Assembly: GCA_959598545.1 (NCBI GenBank)
Contig: CAUGFC010000091.1
Coordinates: forward strand, 1 to 6,877
Length of the DNA stretch: 6,877 bases
Source: an uncultured Olsenella sp.
GTDB taxonomy: Bacteria; Actinomycetota; Coriobacteriia; Coriobacteriales; Atopobiaceae
Direction: 5' to 3'
A model generated the notes under the pieces. It was not told the DNA's origin. It saw only the letters and a list, made by a program, of their open reading frames with translations, and made no database searches. Shown here in pieces: positions 1 to 5,790 of this stretch (position 1 is its first letter; each line of letters opens with the position of its first letter). Position numbers and translations under genes: made by a program.

Positions 1-4
1 ACAT
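1..4 (-). CDS. first codon of a further minus-strand gene, cut by the left edge
   Basis: Only the ATG (4-2) and one further base are inside the window. The call rests on the AGGAGG seven bases upstream and on the unbroken minus-strand orientation of all neighbours. Nothing can be said of the product. In Clostridia, cmk-plsC-ispH is often followed by rpsA, but here the 134-base gap suggests a separately expressed unit. Confidence 0.45.
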
Positions 5-11
5 CGGACTC

Positions 12-17
12 CCTCCT
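12..17 (-). promoter_or_regulatory. strong ribosome binding site AGGAGG for the gene at the left edge
   Basis: AGGAGG (17-12 on the minus strand) followed by a 7-base spacer and ATG (4-2) is the best Shine-Dalgarno/start pairing in the window. Part of it (the GAG at 15-13) can pair with CTC at 36-34 as the base of a hairpin whose main stem is GGACC (33-29) with GGTCC (22-18). The site may therefore be partly masked in the RNA. Confidence 0.6.
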
Positions 18-36
18 GGACCAAGCTCGGTCCGAG
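13..36 (-). promoter_or_regulatory. hairpin overlapping the Shine-Dalgarno sequence
   Basis: In the minus-strand RNA, CUC (36-34) and GGACC (33-29) can pair with GGUCC (22-18) and GAG (15-13), leaving a six-base loop (GAGCUU) and a two-base AG bulge (17-16). That makes eight pairs, mostly G-C, with half of the Shine-Dalgarno inside the stem. No U run follows, so it is not a terminator. A role in controlling translation of the edge gene is inference. Confidence 0.35.
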
Positions 37-59
37 ATTTTGTCCGGGGTCCCCAACAA

Positions 60-65
60 TCTATA
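60..65 (-). promoter_or_regulatory. possible -10 element for the gene at the left edge
   Basis: TATAGA on the minus strand matches four of six bases of the TATAAT consensus and lies in the only AT-rich patch of the window. No convincing -35 hexamer is found at 16 to 18 bases upstream (GGTGCG at 17), and there is no extended TG motif. If used, transcription would begin around position 53-50, giving a leader of about 45-50 bases. Low confidence. Confidence 0.2.
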
Positions 66-74
66 TGCCCAGTT

Positions 75-105
75 GAAAATTACGCACCTGTACGATTTTG
101 TGCGT
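75..105 (-). terminator. weak candidate terminator after ispH
   Basis: On the minus strand ACGCAC (105-100) can pair with GTGCGT (87-82) around a 12-base loop, and the stem is followed by AATTTT (81-76). The position, 34 bases past the ispH stop, suits an operon terminator. However, the stem has only six pairs, the loop is large and the U run is short and interrupted, so it would be weak. The stem is also a perfect inverted repeat and could instead be a protein-binding site. Confidence 0.35.
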
Positions 106-138
106 TATTCGCCGTGGAACGAGAAGGACGCGCGCTCG

Positions 139-981
139 CTACTCCCCCACCATTGTGGCAATGGCGTCGCGCACGGCCTCGATCTGGCTCGCGGGCGTGC
201 TGGCGCCCGCGGTGATGCCGATCAGGCCCGCACCCTCGAACCACTCCGGCCTCAGCTCGTCGTCGCCCTCCACGTGATGGGTGCGCGGGCAGCGCGCCGC
301 CGAGATCTCTGCCAGGCGCGTCGTGTTGGCGGAGTTGCGCCCTCCGATCACGACCATGACGTCGGCCTCACGGGCGAGCTCGTCGGCGGCGGACTGATGG
401 CCGGCCGTCGCCTCGCAGATCGTGTTGATGACGCGGACCTCCTCCGCGCTGGCGAGCAGCTCCTCGACGACCTCGGCGAGAAGGGCGCGTCGGGCGGTCG
501 TCTGAACGACCACGCCGACCTTGCGGGCATGCGGGAGAGCGGCGGCCTCCTGCGCGGACCCCACGACCACGGCCCCGGGCGCATGCGGCAGCGTCGCCTC
601 GACCTCGGGGTGCCCCGCCTCGCCAACGACGACGACCTTGTATCCCTCGCGGGAGAGGCGCTCGGCGGCGAGATGCACCTTCTTCACGAAGGGGCACGTC
701 GCGTCGAGGACGCGCCTGCAGAGCTCCCTCGCACGCGCCTCCTCCTCGGGCACTGTCCCGTGCGTGCGCAGGAGCAGGGTGTCGCCCGCGGCCTGCTCGG
801 GCGAGGACACGGCGTCGACCCCGCGCTCGGCGAGCCCCGAGACGACGCGCGGGTTGTGGATCAGCGGGCCGAGCGTGTGGACGGCCCCCTCGTGCTCGTC
901 AGCCGCGGCCTCGACCATCTGCAGGGCGCGCTCGACGCCGTAGCAGGCGCCCGCCTCGCTCGCGATGCGGATCTCGGGCAC
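139..981 (-). CDS. ispH: IspH, 4-hydroxy-3-methylbut-2-enyl diphosphate reductase
   Basis: Last enzyme of the MEP pathway: an iron-sulfur protein that reduces HMBPP to isopentenyl and dimethylallyl diphosphate. The three cluster cysteines are present: C13 in GACYGVERAL, C96 in DATCPFVKKVH and C189 in NTICEAT. So are the substrate-pocket residues: H42 (GPLIHNP), H74 (RTHG), H124 and E126 (GHPEV), T162 (QTT), S217 and N219 (GGRNSANT) and S261 (GASTP). At 280 residues it is the short single-domain form, like the Aquifex enzyme, not fused to ribosomal protein S1 as in some Clostridia. Two positions differ from forms I recall: Ala replaces Phe before C13, and His195 stands where Arg is usual after ICxAT. 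The start is GTG at 981, one base after the plsC stop, with GGGGGTGG 6 bases upstream; no other start suits. It is the last gene of the tightly packed run, since a 134-base non-coding stretch follows. Confidence 0.97.
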   Translation of the reverse strand: MPEIRIASEAGACYGVERALQMVEAAADEHEGAVHTLGPLIHNPRVVSGLAERGVDAVSSPEQAAGDTLLLRTHGTVPEEEARARELCRRVLDATCPFVKKVHLAAERLSREGYKVVVVGEAGHPEVEATLPHAPGAVVVGSAQEAAALPHARKVGVVVQTTARRALLAEVVEELLASAEEVRVINTICEATAGHQSAADELAREADVMVVIGGRNSANTTRLAEISAARCPRTHHVEGDDELRPEWFEGAGLIGITAGASTPASQIEAVRDAIATMVGE

Positions 982-982
982 C

Positions 983-1702
983 TCAGTCCACCCCCGGGTA
1001 GTCGGCGCGCATCTGGTCGCGCAGGGCGTAGACGCGCTCCATGCCCCGACGCTCCATCTCGGCGAGCTGCTCCTTGCGCTTCTCGCCGGGGATCTCGGAC
1101 CACTCGATGGGCCTCTCGGCGCGCACGTAGACGGGCCGACGGAAGCGCAGGCGGCGCGCGCCGATGATGGCGACGGGCTGGACGGGCGCCTTGGCGAGCT
1201 GGGCCATGATGGCGTAGCCGCCGTGGGTCTGGGCGTCGGCGTCGTCGCGGACGCGCGTCCCCTCCGGGTAGATGAGGACGGACTCGCCGCGGGCGAGCAT
1301 GGCGCGGGCGCGGCGGACCGTCTTCATGTCGGCAGTCCCGCGCTGCACCGGGAAGCCGCCCGCACGCGAGAAGAGCCAGGCGGCGGGACCGATGCGGTCG
1401 AAGTCGCTCTTGTAGACGATGCGCACGGGGACGCGGGCGAGCCACAGGGCGACCACGACCACGACGGGGTCGAGCATGGACTCGTGGTTCATGATGATGA
1501 CGCGACCGCGCGGGTCCTCGGTGAGCAGCTCGAGGTTCTCCACGCGCCAGGGCCAGAGGAACTTGGTGACGACCCAGAGGATGCGGACCACGGCGCCGAT
1601 GAGGAGCCGCCCGGGCAGCGGGTGCTCCCGGATGTCGTGGTCGTAGTAGTCGTCGAGGGTGTTGCCCGCGAAGGCGCGCATGCGCCCGTCCTTCTCGCTC
1701 AT
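983..1702 (-). CDS. plsC: PlsC-type 1-acyl-sn-glycerol-3-phosphate acyltransferase
   Basis: Expected to transfer a fatty acyl group to position 2 of lysophosphatidic acid, giving phosphatidic acid at the inner face of the membrane. The 239-residue product carries the acyltransferase blocks in order. NHESMLD at 72-78 is the NHxxxxD catalytic box (H73, D78). KSDF..IGP and GGFPVQRG at 98-122 form the second block, and YPEGTR at 145-150 is the glycerol-phosphate-binding block. VQPVAIIG near 174-181 matches the fourth. A hydrophobic stretch at about 33-51 probably anchors it to the membrane. The first 30 residues are hydrophilic and not family-typical. The ATG at 1702 overlaps the cmk stop by 4 bases and has GGGGAGG 8 bases upstream; M8 is a possible alternative. 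It lies 1 base before ispH. The acyltransferase fold is sure, but the exact acceptor is inferred from the family and from the common cmk-plsC-ispH association. Confidence 0.92.
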   Translation of the reverse strand: MSEKDGRMRAFAGNTLDDYYDHDIREHPLPGRLLIGAVVRILWVVTKFLWPWRVENLELLTEDPRGRVIIMNHESMLDPVVVVVALWLARVPVRIVYKSDFDRIGPAAWLFSRAGGFPVQRGTADMKTVRRARAMLARGESVLIYPEGTRVRDDADAQTHGGYAIMAQLAKAPVQPVAIIGARRLRFRRPVYVRAERPIEWSEIPGEKRKEQLAEMERRGMERVYALRDQMRADYPGVD

Positions 1703-2409
1703 GCGCCGGCCCTCCCCGCGCGCGCGGCGAGCTCGGGCGAGAGCGCGAGGATGGCCTCGACGACCTCCTCGAAGGAGAGCTCGGAGGAGTCGATGCGCAC
1801 CGCGTCGTCTGCGGGGCGCAGCGGGGAGGTCTCGCGCGTCGAGTCGTAGGTGTCGCGACGGACGAGGTCGGCGAGGATCGCCTGCTCGTCACCGGCGTCG
1901 ACGGCGACCTCGTCGCCCGTGGCCAGGTTTCCGCCCTGGCGCTGGACGGCTCGGCGGCGGGCCCGCGCCTCGGGCGAGGCGCTGAGGAAGACCTTCACGT
2001 CGGCCGCGGGGAACACCACCGTGCCGATGTCGCGTCCCTCGGCCACGACGTCGCCCTCCTCGCCGAAGCGGCGCTGGAGCGCGACCATGGTCTCGCGGAC
2101 CGCCGGGTTGGCGGAGACCGCCGAGACGGCGCGCTCGACCTCGGCGGTGCGGATCTCGCCCGTGACGTCGACGCCGTCGACGACGACGCGCTGCCCGCTC
2201 TCGGACGGAAGGAACTCGATGCGGACGCCGCTGGCGACGGCGGCGACGGCATCGGCGTCGTCGGGGTCGACGCCGCGCTCGAGGCACGTGAGCGCGACGG
2301 AGCGGTACATCGCACCCGTGTCGAGGTAGGTGAGGTCGCAGCGCCGCGCGATCTCGCGCGCCACCGATGACTTGCCGGAACCGGACGGACCGTCAATGGC
2401 TACGATCAT
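1699..2409 (-). CDS. cmk: cytidylate kinase (CMP/dCMP kinase)
   Basis: Phosphorylates CMP and dCMP with ATP, feeding CTP and dCTP for RNA, DNA and CDP-diacylglycerol synthesis; cytosolic. The 236-residue product has the P-loop GPSGSGKSS at 7-15, the YLDTGAMYR motif at 28-36 that is diagnostic of bacterial Cmk, the VDGVDVT insert region at 77-83 typical of the long CMP kinases, EGRDIGTVVFP at 124-134, and the lid-region RRDTYDSTRETSPL followed by the DDAVRIDSS segment near the C terminus. The length is usual for the family. The ATG at 2409 has a full AAGGAG Shine-Dalgarno 5 bases upstream. The GTG two codons earlier overlaps that site and is unlikely to be used. It overlaps the preceding gene by 17 bases and the following acyltransferase by 4 bases (an ATGA junction), indicating tight coupling. 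Confidence 0.97.
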   Translation of the reverse strand: MIVAIDGPSGSGKSSVAREIARRCDLTYLDTGAMYRSVALTCLERGVDPDDADAVAAVASGVRIEFLPSESGQRVVVDGVDVTGEIRTAEVERAVSAVSANPAVRETMVALQRRFGEEGDVVAEGRDIGTVVFPAADVKVFLSASPEARARRRAVQRQGGNLATGDEVAVDAGDEQAILADLVRRDTYDSTRETSPLRPADDAVRIDSSELSFEEVVEAILALSPELAARAGRAGA

Positions 2410-3229
2410 GGTCACTCCTTCTCTCGTTGCAGATCGCCGTGAGCTCGGAGGTCTCGGCCTCGGTGAGCTCGCGCCACGTTCCCTCGGCGAGGTCGCCCAG
2501 CCCGAGCGGGCCGAACGCGTCGCGATGGAGCGCGAGGACGCGATGACCGACCTCGAGCAGCATCTTCTTGACCTGGTGCTTCCTGCCCTCGTGGATCGTG
2601 AGGCCGACGACGGCGTTGGGCTCGCCGCTCCCCCTGCGGCCCGCCCCGTTGGGCGCGACCACCGAGAAGCGCGGGTCGTCATGCGGGATCAGCTCGACGC
2701 GCGCGGGCGCCGTCGGACCGTCGTCGAGCATGACGCCGCGGCGCAGCCGGTCGAGCTCCCGTTCGGTCGGGGTGCCCACGACGAGGGCGACGTAGTGCTT
2801 CTCGACGTGGCGCGAGGGGTGCAGCAGCGCCTGTCCCAGGTCGCCGTCGGTCGTGAAGAGCAGAAGGCCGGTGGTGTCCTGGTCGAGCCTCCCGACCGGG
2901 AAGAGCCCCGGGTGCTCGGCTGTGGGCACGAGCTCGGCGACGGTGGGGCGGCCGAACGGGTCGCTCATGGTGGTGACGTAGCCCGACGGCTTGTTGAGGA
3001 TCGCCGAGAAGGGCCTCTCGTCGATGCGGCACACCCTGCCGTCGACGGTCACGACGTCGCGCTCGGGGTCGACCTTGCTGCCCAGCTCGGTCACGACCAC
3101 GCCGTTGACGCTGACGCGCCCGGCGGTCATGAGGCGCTCGGAGCCGCGCCTGCTTGCGACGCCGGCGCGCGCCAGGAAGCGCTGGAGGCGCATCGGGTAG
3201 AGCCCGCTTGTCCGGAGCGGCTCACTCAT
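2393..3229 (-). CDS. rluB: rRNA pseudouridine synthase, RsuA/RluB family
   Basis: Enzymes of this family isomerise a single uridine of ribosomal RNA to pseudouridine; RluB acts on 23S rRNA and RsuA on 16S rRNA. The 278-residue product has an N-terminal S4 RNA-binding domain (MRLQRFLARAGVASRR at 13-28 through about 70). The catalytic domain begins at LNKPSGYVTT (78-87), carries the GRLDQDTTGLLL motif with the catalytic aspartate at D116, and ends with the EGRKHQVKKML and GHRV..L.R..FGPL signatures. Position after scpAB favours RluB, since this linkage is common in Gram-positives, but which uridine is modified cannot be read from the sequence. The ATG at 3229 overlaps the scpB stop by 8 bases and has GGGGGAG 9 bases upstream. 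M13 (3193) is where most homologues begin but has a poorer ribosome site. The stop lies 17 bases inside cmk. A much longer open frame upstream belongs to scpB and is not coding here. Confidence 0.93.
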   Translation of the reverse strand: MSEPLRTSGLYPMRLQRFLARAGVASRRGSERLMTAGRVSVNGVVVTELGSKVDPERDVVTVDGRVCRIDERPFSAILNKPSGYVTTMSDPFGRPTVAELVPTAEHPGLFPVGRLDQDTTGLLLFTTDGDLGQALLHPSRHVEKHYVALVVGTPTERELDRLRRGVMLDDGPTAPARVELIPHDDPRFSVVAPNGAGRRGSGEPNAVVGLTIHEGRKHQVKKMLLEVGHRVLALHRDAFGPLGLGDLAEGTWRELTEAETSELTAICNERRSDHDRSH

Positions 3230-3908
3230 CTGCCTGGGCTCCCCCGTCCTCGTCGCGCTCGTAGTCGTCGAGGAGCTCTCGCTCGTCGTCCATGTCGGCC
3301 GCGGTCTCCTCGAGCGTCGAGGCGATGGAGCGGCCGGAGAGGCGCTCGCGGATGAAGCGCTTGGACTCCTCGTCGGGGGCGAAGTCCTCGAGCGGCGGGA
3401 GCTCGCGGAGGCTGCGCAGGCCGAAGTGCTCGAGGAAGAGGCGCGTGGTGCCCCAGAGCTGGGCGCCGCCGCGGTCGCGCTCGCGACCGACCTCGCGGAC
3501 GAGGCCCTTCTCGCGCAGGGAGGCGATGACACCGTCCGAGTTGACGCCGCGAATGGCGCGGACGCCCTCGCGCGAGACGGGCTGGTGGTACGCGATCACG
3601 GCGAGCGTCTCGAGCGCCGCCTGCGAGAGACGCCGCGTGTCCCAGGACAGCACGTAGCTCGCCACCTGGTCGTGGTAGGCGGGGTGCGTGTAGAGCCTCC
3701 ACCCGCCCGCGACCTCGCGGAGCTGGAAGCCGCGGTTGGCGTCGGCGTACTCCGCGGCGAGCTCCGCGAGCGCCTCGGCAGCCTCGCCCGGCTGGACGCC
3801 CGCGGCCTCGGCGAGCACCGTCGCGGGGACGGAGTCGTCCGAGACGAGCAGGAGGGCCTCGAGAAGCCCCTTGAGCGAGCCGGACTCCATGCGTGATAGG
3901 TCAGCCAT
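3222..3908 (-). CDS. scpB: ScpB, SMC-ScpAB condensin accessory subunit
   Basis: ScpB dimerises and binds the middle of ScpA, shaping and regulating the SMC ring. The 228-residue product shows two tandem winged-helix domains. The first spans about 10-85 (LKGLLEALLLVSDD is the typical opening, ending in the GGWRLYTHP strand region). The second spans about 90-165 (LSQAALETLAVIAYHQPVSR, then IRGVNSD and LLEKGLV-like residues, then LWGTTRLFLEHFGL). These are strong family landmarks. It is slightly longer than many ScpB proteins because of an acidic tail (about residues 205-228, mostly Asp and Glu). The ATG at 3908 has a GGGGGAG 8 bases upstream, lying over the scpA stop, so translation is likely coupled to scpA. 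The end overlaps the start of the pseudouridine synthase gene by 8 bases. Confidence 0.96.
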   Translation of the reverse strand: MADLSRMESGSLKGLLEALLLVSDDSVPATVLAEAAGVQPGEAAEALAELAAEYADANRGFQLREVAGGWRLYTHPAYHDQVASYVLSWDTRRLSQAALETLAVIAYHQPVSREGVRAIRGVNSDGVIASLREKGLVREVGRERDRGGAQLWGTTRLFLEHFGLRSLRELPPLEDFAPDEESKRFIRERLSGRSIASTLEETAADMDDERELLDDYERDEDGGAQADE

Positions 3909-3911
3909 CTA

Positions 3912-4787
3912 CTATTCTCCCCCGTCGTTCTTCTCGGTCACGGTGCCCTCGGACTCGTCCCGGCCGTCGTCGTCCCATTCGCGCATCTCGGCGAGGACCG
4001 ACTCGTCGAGCTCGTAGGCGGGAGCGCCCTCGACGTGCTCGACGTCGATCTCGCCGAATATCTCGTCCTGGCGCACGTCGACGAGACCGCGCTTGTAGAG
4101 CTCGAGGATCGCCAGGAAGTTGGCCACGACGGCCTCAGGCGCGTCCTGGCCGTCGAGGAGCTCGGTGAACGTCACGCGCCCGCGCCCGCGGACCAGACGG
4201 TCGACCGCGGCGATCGTGAGCGCGACAGGGAGGCGGCGCGGAGCGACGTGCTCGGCCTCGAGCAGGAGCGTCTGCCGCTGGCTGTCGATGTCCGCGCAGA
4301 TGACAGCCAGGCTCCGGAGCGTGATTCCCTCCAGGTAGTCGGGCATGAGGCCGAGGAACTCGGGGTCGGGGCCGACCGTGCGCGGGTGCATGCGGGCCTC
4401 CGCCTCGGCACGGGCGCCGAGCGCGGCCGCGGCGCTGCGGAACTGTTTGTAGGCGATGAGCCGCGCGATGAGGACCTCGCGCGCCTCGTCGGGCGTGAGC
4501 CCCTCGAGGTCCGCATCCTCCTCGTCGAGGTCGTCGGAGGAGCGGGCGATCGGCTCGTCGGGCACGAGCGATGCCGCCTTGATGTCGAGCAGCGTCGAGG
4601 CGACGAGCACGAAGTCGCTCGCCACGTCGAGGTCGATCTCGCTCATGCGCTCGACCTCGGCCAGGTACTGGTTGGCGACCTCGGCGATGGAGATGGAGCC
4701 GATGGTCACGCGCTGTCTGCTCACGAGCTGGAGCAGCAGGTCGAAGGGCCCCGAGTAGGCCTGGGTCTGCACGCGGTAGGAGGCCAT
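3912..4787 (-). CDS. scpA: ScpA, kleisin subunit of the SMC-ScpAB condensin
   Basis: ScpA bridges the two heads of the SMC dimer and, with ScpB, closes the condensin ring that compacts and resolves newly replicated chromosomes. The 291-residue product opens with YSGPFDLLLQL (residues 11-21), the kleisin signature usually written FEGPLDLLL. This is followed by the helical N-terminal domain that binds the SMC neck (to about 80), an acidic linker (about 87-100), a middle helical stretch, and a C-terminal winged-helix domain (about 205-260, including FLAILELYKRGLV) that binds the SMC cap. The last 20-odd residues are strongly acidic. The ATG at 4787 was chosen because homology begins there and a GGGGGG lies 7 bases upstream. 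The frame is open for another 54 codons, but that extension lies inside the protease gene and resembles nothing. It starts 1 base after the protease stop and ends 3 bases before scpB. No smc gene is in view. Confidence 0.96.
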   Translation of the reverse strand: MASYRVQTQAYSGPFDLLLQLVSRQRVTIGSISIAEVANQYLAEVERMSEIDLDVASDFVLVASTLLDIKAASLVPDEPIARSSDDLDEEDADLEGLTPDEAREVLIARLIAYKQFRSAAAALGARAEAEARMHPRTVGPDPEFLGLMPDYLEGITLRSLAVICADIDSQRQTLLLEAEHVAPRRLPVALTIAAVDRLVRGRGRVTFTELLDGQDAPEAVVANFLAILELYKRGLVDVRQDEIFGEIDVEHVEGAPAYELDESVLAEMREWDDDGRDESEGTVTEKNDGGE

Positions 4788-4788
4788 G

Positions 4789-5487
4789 TCAGAGCCCCCC
4801 GAGAAGGAACCCGTAGAGGCTCCCGGCCGTGGCGTCCAGATAGCGTCCGATCGGGTCAACGTGCAGGAGCTGCGGGACGATGTAGAGCGCGACGACGAGG
4901 ATCGGCATCGCATACTGCTGGATCTGGTAGTAGGCCCGGCGCGCGTCACCCGTCAGGAAGTAGAGCACGACCTTGGAGCCGTCCAGCGGGGGCAGCGGAA
5001 TGAGGTTGAAGAAGCAGAGGACGAGGTTGACCGACACGTAGGTGGAGAGGATCGTCACGACCCAGCTCACGACCTCGAACGGGGCGGCGCCCGAGACGAC
5101 GGCACCGAGGAGCGGGTCCCAGGCGGCGCGCAGCACGAGCGCCCCGACGAGCGCCTGCAGCACGTTGGAGGCCGGGCCCGCCAGGGCGACGAGCAGCTCG
5201 TCGCGACGGGGGTGCCGCAGCCTGCGAGGGTCGTAGGGGACGGGGCGCGCGAAGGCGAACACCGGCCCGCCGAGAAGCGCCATCACGAGCGGCAGGACGA
5301 GCGAGCCGAAGCCGTCGAGGTGCGCCCTCGGGTCGAGCGTGAGGCGACCGGCCTCCTTCGCGGTCGCGTCGCCGCAGCGCAGGGCGACCCAGCCGTGCGC
5401 GACCTCGTGCACGATCGCCGAGAGCATGACGAGCACGACGGTGATCGCGACGGAGACCAGGGTGTCGAAGGAGTAGGGCACGCGCAC
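4789..5487 (-). CDS. site-2 protease family membrane metalloprotease (peptidase M50, minimal type)
   Basis: A 232-residue polytopic membrane protein with the hallmarks of the M50 intramembrane zinc proteases. The zinc-binding and catalytic HEVAH motif is at 27-31 inside the first hydrophobic helix. The ALAGPASN motif is at 100-107, and the third zinc ligand lies in the NxxPxPPLDG motif at 160-169 (D168). No PDZ or CBS domain is present, so this is the compact YwhC-like form and not the RseP/SpoIVFB type. Known relatives cut membrane-embedded substrates, often anti-sigma factors or signal-peptide remnants; the substrate here cannot be told. Two GTG starts are possible. The one at 5487 opens the frame, but the GTG at 5481 has an AGGGGG five bases upstream and is at least as likely, costing two residues. 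The gene sits 3 bases after the small membrane protein and 1 base before scpA. M50 genes beside scpAB occur in other Gram-positive lineages, so the pairing is probably ancestral and not a sign of direct cooperation. Confidence 0.93.
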   Translation of the reverse strand: MRVPYSFDTLVSVAITVVLVMLSAIVHEVAHGWVALRCGDATAKEAGRLTLDPRAHLDGFGSLVLPLVMALLGGPVFAFARPVPYDPRRLRHPRRDELLVALAGPASNVLQALVGALVLRAAWDPLLGAVVSGAAPFEVVSWVVTILSTYVSVNLVLCFFNLIPLPPLDGSKVVLYFLTGDARRAYYQIQQYAMPILVVALYIVPQLLHVDPIGRYLDATAGSLYGFLLGGL

Positions 5488-5490
5488 CCC

Positions 5491-5790
5491 CTAGGCGGCC
5501 AGGCGGCGCGCCGGGACGGAGATCCTGCAGAGAAGCCAGTCCAGAACCAGCAACACTATAGCAACGATCGCAAAGTCCCCGCGGAACGCGCCGCCGAAGG
5601 GGGTCACGAAGACGAAGAGGCCCGCCACGGGCCCGGGGACCGCCGCCGACGCGAGCGCGTTGACGCCAAGCAGGAGCGCGCGGGGGCCGGCGGGCAGGAC
5701 GGCGTTCGCGACGACCAGCGCGACGAAAGCCCAGGCGAGGGTGCGACAGACGAAGGCGCCGAGACGCAGGAGGCTAGACACGGGCGGCAT
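5491..5790 (-). CDS. small integral membrane protein of unknown function
   Basis: A 99-residue protein if it starts at the ATG at 5790. I do not recognise it with confidence. Three hydrophobic segments are visible: about residues 17-33, 38-63 (with a Pro-Gly-Pro at 52-54 that may kink it) and 73-91. It ends in a short basic tail (residues 89-96 contain R89, R95 and R96). The GG.FRGDF turn before the last helix loosely recalls YggT-family proteins, but the resemblance is too weak for a name. Start choice is ambiguous. A GGAGG sits directly against the ATG, leaving no spacer, whereas the in-frame GTG three codons later (5781) has a 9-base spacer to the same GGAGG and may be the real start. The gene overlaps the ABC-F stop by 17 bases (8 with the GTG) and ends 3 bases before the protease gene, which implies co-expression. 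Codon use matches the neighbours, and the hydrophobic pattern makes a chance frame unlikely. Confidence 0.75.
   Translation of the reverse strand: MPPVSSLLRLGAFVCRTLAWAFVALVVANAVLPAGPRALLLGVNALASAAVPGPVAGLFVFVTPFGGAFRGDFAIVAIVLLVLDWLLCRISVPARRLAA

Larger units (their letters stand above)
5..138 (-). other. intergenic region and leader of the next gene
   Basis: This is the only non-coding gap in the window that exceeds a few bases. Read on the minus strand it contains, in order, about 28 plain GC-rich bases after the ispH stop, an AT-richer patch (about 110-56) with a hairpin at 105-82, a TATAGA at 65-60, then a GC-rich segment with several GGAC/GTCC words and a ribosome binding site. I see no open frame with family resemblance on either strand within it. 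The long plus-strand frame crossing it is antisense to ispH and plsC. Confidence 0.7.

Noticed and set aside
1..138. T-box, known riboswitch or tRNA in the intergenic stretch
   Set aside because: No T-box core sequence, no recognisable riboswitch core and no cloverleaf can be drawn.
40..1167. 375-residue open frame on the plus strand
   Set aside because: It lies antisense to ispH and plsC, both of which have complete family motifs. The translation is Arg/Gly/Ala/Asp-rich with no domain, as expected of the complement of GC-rich coding DNA.
965..1849. Plus-strand open frame of 294 residues
   Set aside because: Antisense to plsC and cmk, with low-complexity His/Asp/Val/Gly composition, no motif and no ribosome site of note.
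861..1892. Minus-strand 343-residue frame in another phase
   Set aside because: Overlaps plsC and cmk in the wrong phase; Arg/Pro/Ser-rich translation typical of frame-shifted GC-rich genes.
2410..2682. N-terminal extension of the cmk frame
   Set aside because: Lies inside rluB; the P-loop lies in its normal place a few residues after the ATG at 2409, which has AAGGAG at ideal spacing.
2330..3355. Plus-strand open frame of 341 residues
   Set aside because: Shadow of rluB and parts of cmk and scpB; no recognisable domain.
3230..3532. N-terminal extension of the rluB frame
   Set aside because: Lies inside scpB in another phase; the composition is low-complexity Ser/Ala/Arg, and the S4 domain begins just after the chosen start.
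4788..4949. N-terminal extension of the scpA frame
   Set aside because: It falls wholly inside the protease gene, is rich in Ser/Arg/Thr, and the kleisin homology begins at the ATG at 4787 with its own ribosome site.
4035..5003. Plus-strand open frame of 322 residues
   Set aside because: Antisense to scpA and the site-2 protease gene; charged low-complexity product only.
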